64,000 nt of DNA from Clostridia bacterium (GTDB lineage Bacteria > Bacillota > Clostridia > Oscillospirales > Acutalibacteraceae), in contig JAGAKF010000078.1 in NCBI GenBank assembly GCA_017625835.1, positions 62,001-126,000 on the forward strand, read 5' to 3'. The notes beneath the pieces were generated by a model that was given only the letters and a program-made list of their open reading frames with translations, was not told the origin of the DNA and searched no databases. Every line of letters begins with the position of its first letter. Positions within the stretch are counted from its first letter, which is position 1. This document shows, one piece after another, positions 49,713-59,089 of this stretch. Position numbers and translations under genes: made by a program.

Positions 49713-51008
49713 TTATTTAGTTTTCTTTTTAAGATAAATCGCAAACACTGCCTGCGAAAGTCCGAGAACCATCATAAAATACTGCAAGGGTTTCAGGCCG
49801 TAGAAAAGACAGTCCGTCATACCGCAGAGCAAAAATCCCGAAACAGATGCAAAAAGCGTTACGCCGATTTCTCTTTCCTTTTTGCCCATTCGTATAAGCT
49901 TTATTACATTGATCGCAAATACAATAAAGATACCGAGCAAAAGAACAGGGCCGACAATACCGTGCTCAACCCACGCTTCAAGGAAAATATTATGCGCGTG
50001 CGGCTGCTTGATCCCATATGTATTGTGAAGCATCTGACGCACATTGTCAAAACCGGTGCCGTATCCGAAAATCGGTTTATCTTTTATCATATCAAGAATT
50101 GCGGTATAAAGACCTTTTCTTGTATTAACAGAAATATCCTTATCGTTAAGAAGGGAAAGAATACGCTTGACCGTGCCATTGAAAACAACAAGTATTCCGC
50201 CTGCCGTAACTCCGCCGATAGCAAGAAGAGTTAGAAGTTTTTTACCGCCGTAGAAAAGAAGAACAGCAAAAACCGCGCAAGCGTAAAGGTACGGACCTCT
50301 TGAATAAGAACAGGCAACTCCACCAAGGCTCAGCATAAAGCAGGCAAGGCCGATGATCTTTCGCTTCAGATTGTCGGAACAAAGGAAGGTATGCGCCGCA
50401 AATGGGAAGAGCATAACCTCTGCCGTCGAGAAAAACAGCGGATTTGAATAAGTTCCGCAAGCTCGTGTTGCAAAGGAATGGAATGTCGTTGAGCCCATCT
50501 TCGAGGTTATGAATTCGGGAAGAAATACTACAAGCTTTTCCACACCGAAATCAATAAATCTCCAGAACGGATTGAAATAACGGCTGACATCAACCGAAAT
50601 GTGATAAAGCACCATCTGACCGATACCGATTGCTCCCGCAATTCCTGCGCACCAGGCACCGCAATAAAACAGCCTTTCAACGTCTTCCTGCGTTCTGACC
50701 GTTTCCGTAAAGAAATAGTAACCTGCAAACATAAGAGACCAGAGCCCGATGCTCGCCAACGAGGAAATAACCGAAGAAGTCCATAACGACGCAACAACCA
50801 TCCACGCCATATAAACGAGAATACTGATGCCAAGGTCGCCGAATTTCGGTCTGACCGAATTCTTTATTCTGTTTTTAAGAACCAGAATAAAACCAATTCC
50901 CGTAAAAAACGGTGCAACATATTCCGGCATAAGACCTGCAAAAAGAAATGTTGCAGGTGCAAGATAACTGAGCTTGTCAGTTTTTTTGTTTTCAAGTGCA
51001 ACGGTCAT
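49713..51008 (-). CDS. O-antigen ligase/polymerase family membrane protein
   Basis: A 431-residue polytopic protein with about ten to twelve helices and the Wzy_C-type region around 190-330: SYSRGPYLYA, and GYGTGFDNVRQMLHNTYGIKQ with the conserved HAHN-like motif seen as PHAHNIFLEAWVEHG. Such enzymes polymerise or ligate undecaprenyl-linked polysaccharide on the outer face of the membrane. In a Gram-positive-type cell this would act on a capsular or wall polymer. The ATG at 51008 is chosen over a GTG at 51017 because agggcgg lies at proper distance. It follows the VTT gene by 1 bp, third in an operon. Confidence 0.85.
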   Translation of the reverse strand: MTVALENKKTDKLSYLAPATFLFAGLMPEYVAPFFTGIGFILVLKNRIKNSVRPKFGDLGISILVYMAWMVVASLWTSSVISSLASIGLWSLMFAGYYFFTETVRTQEDVERLFYCGAWCAGIAGAIGIGQMVLYHISVDVSRYFNPFWRFIDFGVEKLVVFLPEFITSKMGSTTFHSFATRACGTYSNPLFFSTAEVMLFPFAAHTFLCSDNLKRKIIGLACFMLSLGGVACSYSRGPYLYACAVFAVLLFYGGKKLLTLLAIGGVTAGGILVVFNGTVKRILSLLNDKDISVNTRKGLYTAILDMIKDKPIFGYGTGFDNVRQMLHNTYGIKQPHAHNIFLEAWVEHGIVGPVLLLGIFIVFAINVIKLIRMGKKEREIGVTLFASVSGFLLCGMTDCLFYGLKPLQYFMMVLGLSQAVFAIYLKKKTK

Positions 51009-51009
51009 T

Positions 51010-51783
51010 TCATTCACCGCCCTCGGCTTTACTGTTGTTTTTATTATCTGCGATTTTTTCTTTTGCCTCTTTTTTTGATGAATATTTGTTGTAAATTACG
51101 GAACAGACTATACTCAGAATTCCTGTTGCCGCAAAGATAATAATTGCGAGAGTGTAGTTTTTATTGATTATCTCCTGACCGCACCAGGTGGAAGTGATAA
51201 TCGACGGGATTCGCGCGATGCCTGTAATAAGCAGAAACTTTTTCATATTAAGTCCCGTAAGGCCTGCCGCGTAAGTCAGAACATCCTTCGGCGTACCGGG
51301 AATAAGGTAAATAAAAAACAGAGAAAGATAAACTTTTTTCTTGTTCTGAAGAAAACGAAGCGATTCAATTTTTTCGATCGGGATAAATGCGCCGACAAGT
51401 TTTCTGCCGAAAGCACGTGTAAGGGCGATTATCACAAACGAACCGATCATCGTTCCGAGAAGGCAAAGGAACATTCCCTCCCATGTGCCGTAAAGAGCAC
51501 CTGAACCGATTTCAAGCGGTTCGGCAGGGATAATTTTGATTACCGTCTGGAAAGCTCTGATCGCAACGAAAACCCACTTATCAAATCCTCTGAACTGCGA
51601 AAGAAAAACCTTAAGACTTTCTGCATCACCGAAAATTTCATAAAGCTGTTTACCGTAACGAAGATAAAAATACAGGAAAACACCTGCTATCACAAGGCTT
51701 GCACAAACAGCACCTATACGCTGAAAAAGCTGAACTTTACGCTTGTAATCAACATCGTTATCAGAAGTTTTTATATTTTTCAT
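51010..51783 (-). CDS. TVP38/TMEM64 (VTT domain, DedA-like) membrane protein
   Basis: A 257-residue membrane protein with about six helices. The VTT domain shows GSGALYGTWEGMFLCLLGT near 100-118 and the LIPGTPKDVLTYAAGLTGL loop near 172-190, both characteristic. The family is linked to lipid-carrier flipping or scrambling, e.g. undecaprenyl phosphate recycling by DedA relatives, fitting its place between a GT8 and a polymer ligase. The ATG at 51783 has cggaga upstream and overlaps the GT8 gene by 23 bp. The longer frame to 51879 has no ribosome site. Confidence 0.85.
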   Translation of the reverse strand: MKNIKTSDNDVDYKRKVQLFQRIGAVCASLVIAGVFLYFYLRYGKQLYEIFGDAESLKVFLSQFRGFDKWVFVAIRAFQTVIKIIPAEPLEIGSGALYGTWEGMFLCLLGTMIGSFVIIALTRAFGRKLVGAFIPIEKIESLRFLQNKKKVYLSLFFIYLIPGTPKDVLTYAAGLTGLNMKKFLLITGIARIPSIITSTWCGQEIINKNYTLAIIIFAATGILSIVCSVIYNKYSSKKEAKEKIADNKNNSKAEGGE

Positions 51784-52573
51784 AAAATTCTCCGAGTTCC
51801 CCTTTATAATCGGGTTCATTCCATGGCTTATGCTTTCCGTTGTAATGAATAATAACCGTATTCCTGCGAACCCAATCAAGATTCATTTCCTGCTTTTTGA
51901 ATAACTTCTTTTTATAATGCTTATACGTTTTCTCATCAAGGTTATAAATACGTTCATCAATTTGCATAATCTTATCCGCAAACATTGCGTTTATTACATC
52001 CTGATCCGCAAGAAGCAGGAACTTGATGTTTTTCTGAATAAACTTAAGAATCTGACTGAGCGTAACAGTTTTTCGCCACTTTGCAAGATCAATCAGAAGA
52101 ACACCTGCATTGATATAGTGGTGTTTTTTGTCCGGGAATACGAGCAAACGTGCAAGATTGCCCATTTCTATAATACCGTAAAGGTGAGTTCCGCCTGCCA
52201 GCACACAACCGTTGAGGTTCATATTGTACATCTGAGTAAGATCACCGTTAATTACAATATCAGGGTCAAGATAAAGCAATCTATCAACGCTTTCTGGAAT
52301 AATATCACTGATCAGGAGACGGTAATAAGTCGCCTTACTTAACCTGCTGAGAACGGGAGCACCCGAAAAAATTTCATCGTCAATAAGCACTCTGTGGATT
52401 TTCGCATCAAGAGTGCCGAGTGCTTTTTCCATCTGCGCAAAGTCATCCTCGGTCAGTGACGAGTAAGCAACGTAGATATCAAAGCTGTTACCCGCATTCG
52501 TTTTTGCCAGAGAATGAAACATAACGCAAAGAGGATGTATGTAATTCGAGTCAAGAGCTACAAGAATATTCAT
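51761..52573 (-). CDS. Glycosyltransferase family 8
   Basis: A 270-residue GT8 enzyme, a retaining transferase using UDP-sugars. It begins MNILVALDSNYIHPLCVMFHSL. The metal-binding DxD is in LYLDPDIVINGD near 97-108, followed by YINAGVLLIDLAKWR near 150-164, DQDVINAMF near 190, and the C-terminal IIHYNGKHKPWN near 245, all typical GT8 blocks. The ATG at 52573 has agaagga upstream; the longer frame to 52654 starts inside the promoter. It is the first gene of the GT8/VTT/ligase operon, so it likely builds a repeating surface glycan. Confidence 0.93.
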   Translation of the reverse strand: MNILVALDSNYIHPLCVMFHSLAKTNAGNSFDIYVAYSSLTEDDFAQMEKALGTLDAKIHRVLIDDEIFSGAPVLSRLSKATYYRLLISDIIPESVDRLLYLDPDIVINGDLTQMYNMNLNGCVLAGGTHLYGIIEMGNLARLLVFPDKKHHYINAGVLLIDLAKWRKTVTLSQILKFIQKNIKFLLLADQDVINAMFADKIMQIDERIYNLDEKTYKHYKKKLFKKQEMNLDWVRRNTVIIHYNGKHKPWNEPDYKGELGEFYEKYKNF

Positions 52574-52625
52574 AACAATTCCTTCTCGATAAGTCATTGA
52601 TTTTAAAACAAACCTATACGTATAT

Positions 52626-52654
52626 ATTATACCAATAAGGATAATTAAAGTCAA
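52626..52654 (-). promoter_or_regulatory. promoter for GT8/VTT/ligase operon
   Basis: TTGACT, 17-bp spacer, TATAAT on the minus strand, 53 bp from the ATG at 52573. Confidence 0.68.
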
Positions 52655-52791
52655 CTGAAATAAGACAGTACCGATGTTTAGTGTTGCTTTACTTTCTTCT
52701 ATTATGTATAATGCATAATCATCAGACTATTACACTTTTAAACAGGATTTATACTGTAAACTTGAATCTCTGCAAAACAAAGGCAAAATAA

Positions 52792-52819
52792 AAAGCCGTC
52801 CACTTTCGTGAACAGCTTT
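52792..52819 (-). terminator. terminator of tRNA-Thr
   Basis: A 12-bp stem (aaagccgtccac / gtgaacagcttt, two G-U pairs) closed by a GAAA tetraloop with a U-run on the minus strand, immediately after the CCA end. Confidence 0.85.
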
Positions 52820-52820
52820 C

Positions 52821-52896
52821 TGGAGCTAGTAGTCGGACTCGAACCGACGACCTGCGCATTACGAATGCGCTGCTCTACCAACTGAGCCATACTAGC
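52821..52896 (-). tRNA. tRNA-Thr (anticodon CGT)
   Basis: A complete 76-nt cloverleaf on the minus strand: 7-bp acceptor GCTAGTA/TACTAGC, D arm GCTC/GAGC, anticodon arm GCGCA-TTCGTAA-TGCGC with anticodon CGT, T arm GTCGG-TTCGAGT-CCGAC, and an encoded CCA. It decodes ACG. It is a single-gene transcript with its own promoter and terminator, not part of a tRNA cluster. Confidence 0.96.
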
Positions 52897-52910
52897 AATT
52901 TGCAGTGGTT

Positions 52911-52939
52911 ATTATAATACATATCTGCGAAAATTTCAA
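52911..52939 (-). promoter_or_regulatory. tRNA-Thr promoter
   Basis: TTGAAA, 17-bp spacer, TATAAT on the minus strand, ending 15 bp before the mature 5' end. Confidence 0.7.
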
Positions 52940-53053
52940 GGGTTTTGAGAAATATTGTTTTCTTTTATATCATTATAAATTTCATTTGCAAAATTGTACA
53001 AATATTCGTCAAATTATTCTATTTCCCGAACCGTAAAAGTTTTGATTTTGTTA

Positions 53054-53082
53054 TCGACATCACGATTTATATATGTTAAAAT
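53054..53082 (+). promoter_or_regulatory. lacZ promoter
   Basis: TCGACA, 17-bp spacer, TAAAAT preceded by TGT (extended -10); the ATG is 34 bp downstream after aaaagga. Confidence 0.6.
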
Positions 53083-53115
53083 TTATTAAATCCACCTTGG
53101 AAAAGGAGCGTTTTT

Positions 53116-56088
53116 ATGGTTAAAAGATTTCACAGAATGCTTGAAAATCTTCACGTCGGATGCGAAGCTCCGAGAGCATACTTTGTTCCGTTTGAGTCTG
53201 CCGAAAAAACTGCACTTCCCCGTGAGAATTCTGCATTTTTAACTCTTCTCAACGGCGAATGGGATTTCGCTTTCTTTAACAATGTTGAGGAACTTGATAT
53301 TGAAGCTGAAGGCTTTTCTTCATCTGTCGTATGTCCCGACAATATGACTGTACCCTTCTGCTGGCAGATGAAGCTTGACGGAGGCTACGATGTACCAAAC
53401 TACATCAACCAGGACTACCCCTATCCTGTTGATCCGCCGCATCTTCCCGACGTTATCCCCTGCGGTTTCTACCGCCGTAAGCTTAACTTTACAAAAGCTG
53501 ACGGCAAAAAGTATTTCATTAACTTTGAGGGCGTTGCTCCCTGCTTCTACCTCTGGGTTAACGGTAAGTTTGTCGGCTACAGCCAAGTAAGCCATAACAC
53601 AAGCGAACTTGAGATTACAGACAAGCTCGTCAGCGGAGAAAATACATTTGAGTTGCTCGTTGTTAAATGGTGCGACGGTTCATACCTTGAGGATCAGGAC
53701 TTTTTCCGTCTTTCGGGTATCTTCCGTGATGTTTACATCCTTGAACGTGACGAAGTTTATCTTAAGGATATTTATATTGATTACGCATTTGAAAATAAAT
53801 TCGAGAAGGTTGACATAAACGTTGACATCACTCTCACTGCAGACGCTTCAATTAACTGGGCACTCACTGCGCCGAACGGAGAAAAGGTTGCCGACGGTAC
53901 AGCAAACGGTTCGTTTGCAATCGGTGTTGATTCACCTGTTCTTTGGAACACTGAGAACCCTCAGCTTTACAACCTTACTCTCAACATCGGTAACGAATGG
54001 ATCAACTTCCCTCTTGCCGTAAGAAAAGCTGAAATCAAGAATTCCTGTTTCCTTTTTAACGGTAAGAAGGTTAAAATCCGCGGTATCAACCGTCACGACA
54101 GCAATCCCGAAACGGGATACGCAGTCGATATGGAGCATATGACACGTGACCTTTATATCCTTAAGCAAGGTAATGTCAACGCGATCCGTACTTCACATTA
54201 TCCCAATGATCCGCGTTTCCTCGAGCTTTGCGACAAGCTCGGCTTTATGGTTATTGACGAGGCCGACATTGAAACTCACGGTATGGGTTACAACTACGGC
54301 GACTGGTACTGGGACTACTGGGCATTCCTTTCGGACACTCCCGAATGGAGAGAAGCTTATATTGACCGTGCAATGCGCCTTTTCGAACGCGACAAGAACC
54401 ACGGCTGTATCATTATGTGGTCACTTGGTAATGAATCGGGCTGCGGCGAAAACCACAGACAGATGGCAAACTACATCCGCTCAAGAAAGTCCGATGCGAT
54501 TATCCATTACGAGAACGCGCATCTTGAATATCAGTCAAGACTCTGCAAGGACTTCAGCGACATTTCTGACGTAGAAAGCCGTATGTATGCTCCGCTTGAT
54601 TATCTTGAATCGTACCTCAAGAATCTTAAAAATAAAAAGCCGTTCTATTATTGCGAATATGTTGCCGCCTGGAGCACGGGAGACATCCCTCTTCATTGGG
54701 GTAAGTTTGAAAAATATGACAATTATATGGGCGGTTGCATCTGGGAATACTGCGACCATGCGGTTAATATCGGAACAAAGGAGAATCCGAAATACCGTTA
54801 CGGCGGCGACTTCGGCGACCTTCCGAACGACAAGATTTACTGCGTTGACGGTCTTGTTTATCCCGACCGCAGACTTCGCCCCGGTTTCCACGATATGAAG
54901 ATCACATATCAGCCGTTCGAAGTTACGTATAAAGACGGAACAATCACCGTTATGAACAAGCGCTATTTCACTGCTCTTGATGACCTCGGCTTCAAGTGGA
55001 CAATCGAGAAAAACGGTAAGGTTGTTTCAGAAGGTACTGTTGAAAAAGCAGAAATCAGCGCCCGCGAAAAGGCTGAATACAAGCTCTTCGACGATATTCA
55101 GAAAGATGAGCTGACAACGCTCAACATTCATTTCTTCCAGAACAGCGACACACCCTGGGCAGAAAAAGGCTTTGAGGTCGGTTACGTACAGTTTATTCTC
55201 TCGGATTCTGCAATCAAAGTTAATACATCTTCAAACGATGCATTGAGCCTCGACGAAAGCAGAACAGCAATTACAGTAAACTGCGGCAAGACTAAGTTTG
55301 TATTTGATAAGATCACAGGCAAGGTTGCTTCGATCAATAACGGCAAGGAGCTTCTTGCTCAGCCGATTGAGTTCAATGTAAACAGAAGCTATCATCTCAG
55401 CAACGGTTTCGCTGACGAATGGAAGCGTGCAAGATACGAGCAGGTTAAGCAGAAGACATATTCAAGCGAGATCACCGAGGCATCGGACGAGAAAGTTGTT
55501 ATCACAACAAAAACTGCTTTTGCAGCAGCTGCTATGCCTCCCGCAATCCGTGCGGACATAATTTACACATTTACTGCAGACGGCAAGCTCAATATCAGCG
55601 TAAAAGCGAATGTTACATATAATGCACCTGCACTCCCCCGTTTCGGAATCAAGCTCGTTATGCCTGAGGGATTTGAAAATGTAACATACCTCGGCTACGG
55701 CCCTGTTGAAACTTACTCCGACCGTTACATCAGCCAAAGAATCTCTGAATACAGCACAACGGCTACCGAAAACTTTGAGCATTATATCAAGCCTCAGGAA
55801 TGCGGTTCACATTATAAGACTAAGACTGCAAAAGTTATTGATGCTGACGGAAACGGACTTTCATTTGCTGACACAAGCGCAGAGGGCTTCTGCTTCAAGG
55901 CTATCCACTACGATGACGCTCAGCTTCACGAAACTCTTCACGATGACGAGTTGACTGCACTTGAAGAAACAATCGTTTCACTTGATTACAAGATGCATGC
56001 AGACTGTCAGGAATATGCTAACCTTGAACCCTGGAGAAAATTCGAAGAAAAAGAATTCGCATTTTCTTACGATATAATTCCGGAATAA
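53116..56088 (+). CDS. lacZ: GH2 beta-galactosidase
   Basis: A 990-residue LacZ-type enzyme of the usual length for the family. It has no signal peptide, so it acts in the cytoplasm. The N-terminal jelly-roll contains FYRRKLNF and VNGKFVGYSQVSHN. The TIM barrel begins with IRGINRHDSNPETGYAVD (near 316), then IRTSHYPNDPRFLELCDKLG, the acid/base Glu in WSLGNESGCG near 440 and the nucleophile Glu in YCEYVAAW near 514. The C-terminal Bgal_small_N domain occupies about 715-985. It should hydrolyse lactose, LacNAc or galactans. A uronate isomerase gene follows after 12 bp. Confidence 0.95.
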   Translation: MVKRFHRMLENLHVGCEAPRAYFVPFESAEKTALPRENSAFLTLLNGEWDFAFFNNVEELDIEAEGFSSSVVCPDNMTVPFCWQMKLDGGYDVPNYINQDYPYPVDPPHLPDVIPCGFYRRKLNFTKADGKKYFINFEGVAPCFYLWVNGKFVGYSQVSHNTSELEITDKLVSGENTFELLVVKWCDGSYLEDQDFFRLSGIFRDVYILERDEVYLKDIYIDYAFENKFEKVDINVDITLTADASINWALTAPNGEKVADGTANGSFAIGVDSPVLWNTENPQLYNLTLNIGNEWINFPLAVRKAEIKNSCFLFNGKKVKIRGINRHDSNPETGYAVDMEHMTRDLYILKQGNVNAIRTSHYPNDPRFLELCDKLGFMVIDEADIETHGMGYNYGDWYWDYWAFLSDTPEWREAYIDRAMRLFERDKNHGCIIMWSLGNESGCGENHRQMANYIRSRKSDAIIHYENAHLEYQSRLCKDFSDISDVESRMYAPLDYLESYLKNLKNKKPFYYCEYVAAWSTGDIPLHWGKFEKYDNYMGGCIWEYCDHAVNIGTKENPKYRYGGDFGDLPNDKIYCVDGLVYPDRRLRPGFHDMKITYQPFEVTYKDGTITVMNKRYFTALDDLGFKWTIEKNGKVVSEGTVEKAEISAREKAEYKLFDDIQKDELTTLNIHFFQNSDTPWAEKGFEVGYVQFILSDSAIKVNTSSNDALSLDESRTAITVNCGKTKFVFDKITGKVASINNGKELLAQPIEFNVNRSYHLSNGFADEWKRARYEQVKQKTYSSEITEASDEKVVITTKTAFAAAAMPPAIRADIIYTFTADGKLNISVKANVTYNAPALPRFGIKLVMPEGFENVTYLGYGPVETYSDRYISQRISEYSTTATENFEHYIKPQECGSHYKTKTAKVIDADGNGLSFADTSAEGFCFKAIHYDDAQLHETLHDDELTALEETIVSLDYKMHADCQEYANLEPWRKFEEKEFAFSYDIIPE

Positions 56089-56100
56089 GGAGATTTTACT

Positions 56101-57498
56101 ATGAAAGCTTTTATGGATAAAGATTTCCTGCTCTTTAATGACACGGCAAAAAAGCTCTACCACGAGCACGCGGCAACAATGCCCATTTTTGACTGGCACT
56201 GTCACCTTTCGCCAAAGGAAATTTATGAAAACAAACAGCCTGCTGATATTACGGAGCTCTGGCTCAGCGGTGACCATTACAAGTGGCGCGCAATGAGAAG
56301 TTGCGGAATCGACGAGAAATATATCACAGGCGACGCTTCTTCCTACGAAAAGTTCAAGGCCTGGGCAAAGGCTATGCCTTACTGCATCGGCAATCCTCTT
56401 TACCATTGGACACACCTCGAATTGCAGAGATATTTCGATATATACGAGCCGTTGAGCGAGAAAACTGCCGATGAAATCTGGGAAAAGGCAAACAAAAAAA
56501 TTGCCGACGGTGGTTTCACACCCCGTCAGCTTATTGAAAAATCAAACGTTGCCTGCGTATGCACAACAGACGATGCGGCAGACAGCCTCGAGTATCACAA
56601 ATTAATCGCAGAAGACTCTTCGTTCAAGTGCAAGGTTCTTCCCGCTTTCCGCCCCGATAAGGCGCTCGGAATCGAGCTTTCCACCTATCTTCCCTGGCTT
56701 GCTGACCTTGAAAAAATAAGCGGAGAAAAAATCGACAGCTACAAAAAGCTTGTAGCCGTACTTAAAACAAGAATTGATTTCTTTGAGGAAATGGGATGTA
56801 AGGCAAGCGACCACGGCTTCCTTTACGTACCGTATAACAGAGCAAGCGAAGAAGAACTTGAAGCAATCTTCGCAAAGGCACTCAACAATGAAACTCTTAC
56901 GGTTGAGGAACAGGACAAGTACAAGACAGAACTATTCCGTTTCTTTGCAAAGGAATATGCGAAGAAGGGCTGGGGTTGTGAAATTCACATCGGTCCGATG
57001 AGAAACAACAACACCGCAATGTTCAAAAAAATCGGCCCTGATACAGGATTTGATTCAATCTGCGACCGCAATATTGCGGAAGATCTTTCCAAAATGCTTG
57101 ATTCACTTGAGGTTGAGGGCAATCTTCCGAAGACGATTCTCTTCTGCCTTAATCCAAAGGACAACTACGTTCTCGGTACAATGCTCGGCAACTTCCAGTC
57201 AAGCAAAGCTCCGTCAAAGATTCAGTTTGGTTCAGGCTGGTGGTTCAATGACAACATCGACGGAATGCGCGAGCAGATGAGAACGCTCGGCAACCTCGGT
57301 GTGCTCGGAAAATTCGTTGGTATGGTAACGGATTCCCGAAGCTTCCTTTCATATCCCCGTCACGAATATTTCCGCCGTATTCTCTGCGGACTTATCGGCG
57401 ATATGGTTGAAAACGGACTTTATCCTTACACGGATGAGCTTGAAGATATTATCAAAGATATCTCCTTCAATAATGCAAAAAACTATTTTGGAATTTGA
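56101..57498 (+). CDS. uxaC: Glucuronate isomerase (uronate isomerase)
   Basis: A 465-residue UxaC enzyme of the amidohydrolase superfamily converting D-glucuronate to fructuronate or D-galacturonate to tagaturonate. The metal-binding opening is PIFDWHCHLSPKEI (near 25-38), followed by LWLSGDHYKWRAMRSCG (near 53-69), the HIGPMRNNN segment near 296-304 and GSGWWFNDN near 378-386. It has aaggaga before its ATG and sits 12 bp after lacZ, an unusual partner that hints at a galactose- and uronate-containing polysaccharide as the nutrient. No UxuA/UxaB/KdgK partners are present in the window. Confidence 0.96.
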   Translation: MKAFMDKDFLLFNDTAKKLYHEHAATMPIFDWHCHLSPKEIYENKQPADITELWLSGDHYKWRAMRSCGIDEKYITGDASSYEKFKAWAKAMPYCIGNPLYHWTHLELQRYFDIYEPLSEKTADEIWEKANKKIADGGFTPRQLIEKSNVACVCTTDDAADSLEYHKLIAEDSSFKCKVLPAFRPDKALGIELSTYLPWLADLEKISGEKIDSYKKLVAVLKTRIDFFEEMGCKASDHGFLYVPYNRASEEELEAIFAKALNNETLTVEEQDKYKTELFRFFAKEYAKKGWGCEIHIGPMRNNNTAMFKKIGPDTGFDSICDRNIAEDLSKMLDSLEVEGNLPKTILFCLNPKDNYVLGTMLGNFQSSKAPSKIQFGSGWWFNDNIDGMREQMRTLGNLGVLGKFVGMVTDSRSFLSYPRHEYFRRILCGLIGDMVENGLYPYTDELEDIIKDISFNNAKNYFGI

Positions 57499-57507
57499 CC
57501 AAAAAGA

Positions 57508-57540
57508 AAGAGCTGAGGTTTTCACCTCAGCTCTTGTGCT
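57508..57540. terminator. bidirectional terminator
   Basis: Perfect 12-bp stem (aagagctgaggt / acctcagctctt) with a tetraloop between convergent uxaC and the permease gene. Confidence 0.9.
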
Positions 57541-57550
57541 TTTTTGAAAA

Positions 57551-58972
57551 TTATTTTGTTTCCTTGTTGCCCTTCTTGTAGAAGAATGCGCCGATAATCA
57601 TAATAACTGCGAAAACGATGAGATAGAAGAGAACCGGGAATGAGAATTCGCCGTTTGCTTTTGCATTGAGATACGGTGTGATACCGTGCGCATAAACAGC
57701 AGCGAATACCATAAATGCAGATGCAATTACACCAATGAGAGGCATGATAACATTTTTGAAGATGCTTTCCTTGCCGTGCTTAGCTATAAATGCAATAAAA
57801 ATCGGAATATAAAGAGCGTAGATTGTGATAATCGGAAGCTCTGAAGAGTCGAAGCTAAAAAGACCGAAGAGAGGCTTGCCTGTTTCAGGATTGCCCCAAA
57901 GGTTTGCTGCGTAGAAGTAGAAAAGCCATGCTGCGCAAACGAAAAGTCCGAAAACTGATGCGTTTGTGGGCATATTTGTCTCTTCGCTTACTTCCTTGAA
58001 CATCTTAACTTTCGGGCCCTGATTTCTTGCTGAGAGAGCGTAGAGGCTACGTGTGCTTGCAACCATAAGGCCGTTAAGTGTACCGAGGCAGGAAACAACG
58101 ATCATTGCGTTGAGAGCTGTACCTCCGACAGGTCCGAAGATGTTAAGGAAAGCTGTGGGAGCACCTGCGCCGTCCTTAAGGTCAGCAATCTTTGCACCAC
58201 CTGCAAGGCCGATGTAATAAAGAATGTAAACTGCAACAATGATGAGTGAGCCGACAACAAGAGCGATCGGAAGATTTTTCTTTGAATTCTTAAGCTCTGC
58301 GTTGATTGATGTTGCGATGATCCAGCCTTCGTATGCGAATGCTGTTGCAACAACTGCTGCAAACAACGGTGCGCCGACACCTGTCTGCTCAACAAGATCC
58401 CATGTCTGGAAAGCTGCTGCTGTGTTACCGTTTTTAATACCAACGATTGTACCAACGATAGCCATAATGATAAGCGGAACAAGCTTAACAGCTGTTGAAC
58501 CAACCTGGAATTTACCTGCAATGATCGGTGAAAGTGCGTTGATTGCATAACTCAGGCAAAGATAGAAACAAGACAAAGCAAGGCAAAGACCGCCTGTAAT
58601 GTCATCTGATCCGAACAATACGAGTGTGTAACGTGCTGAAACCCAGGCGAGAACACTTGTCATACCCGGATAGTAGATCGTTGTTGTAAACCAACCGAGC
58701 ATATAAGCGTATTTCGGACCGAGCGTTGCTTCCGCATAGTCAACAAGTCCGTTAACCTTTTCGTATTTGTTTGCAAGAGTTGCGAAGTTGTAAGAACAAA
58801 CAACAATAACGATACCGCCGATAACCCATGCGAGAATACCGAGAGGCATGTTACCCTGTGTGTACTGAAGTACGTTCTGCGCCTTGAAGAAAACACCGCT
58901 ACCGATAACGATGCCGACAACCATACAGATGGCTGTAAGCAGGCCGTACTTTTTCTTAAGTTCTGTACCCAA
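57551..58972 (-). CDS. APC family amino acid permease (TTG start)
   Basis: A 473-residue transporter with about twelve helices of the amino acid-polyamine-organocation superfamily. The first helix carries GIVIGSGVFFKAQNVLQ, the unwound substrate-binding GSGVF motif. It resembles LAT/serine-threonine-exchanger-like members, but the substrate is unknown. The start is a TTG at 58972 with aaaggggt 8 nt upstream and no nearby ATG in frame. It is divergent from a LysR gene with overlapping promoters, so the regulator probably controls it. Confidence 0.9.
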   Translation of the reverse strand: MGTELKKKYGLLTAICMVVGIVIGSGVFFKAQNVLQYTQGNMPLGILAWVIGGIVIVVCSYNFATLANKYEKVNGLVDYAEATLGPKYAYMLGWFTTTIYYPGMTSVLAWVSARYTLVLFGSDDITGGLCLALSCFYLCLSYAINALSPIIAGKFQVGSTAVKLVPLIIMAIVGTIVGIKNGNTAAAFQTWDLVEQTGVGAPLFAAVVATAFAYEGWIIATSINAELKNSKKNLPIALVVGSLIIVAVYILYYIGLAGGAKIADLKDGAGAPTAFLNIFGPVGGTALNAMIVVSCLGTLNGLMVASTRSLYALSARNQGPKVKMFKEVSEETNMPTNASVFGLFVCAAWLFYFYAANLWGNPETGKPLFGLFSFDSSELPIITIYALYIPIFIAFIAKHGKESIFKNVIMPLIGVIASAFMVFAAVYAHGITPYLNAKANGEFSFPVLFYLIVFAVIMIIGAFFYKKGNKETK

Positions 58973-59010
58973 AATTAAAACCCCTTTCTTTTTTAGAAAA
59001 CTATAGTAAG

Positions 59011-59039
59011 ATTATAAAATATATATTGAAAAATGTAAA
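59011..59039 (-). promoter_or_regulatory. promoter for APC permease
   Basis: TTTACA, 17-bp spacer, TATAAT on the minus strand, interleaved with the LysR promoter. Confidence 0.6.
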
Positions 59040-59054
59040 TTTTCATATTATAAT
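59026..59054 (+). promoter_or_regulatory. promoter for LysR gene
   Basis: TTGAAA, 17-bp spacer, TATAAT. Its -35 lies inside the spacer of the divergent permease promoter, so the two compete for polymerase. Confidence 0.62.
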
Positions 59055-59060
59055 ATAAGT

Positions 59061-59075
59061 ATTACAAAATGTAAT
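59061..59075. promoter_or_regulatory. LysR-type operator candidate
   Basis: A 6-3-6 perfect palindrome (ATTACA-AAA-TGTAAT) containing the T-N11-A skeleton of LysR sites, centred about 14 bp after the -10 of the LysR promoter; expected to mediate autoregulation. Confidence 0.55.
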
Positions 59076-59089
59076 GTTTGGAGGCAGGT

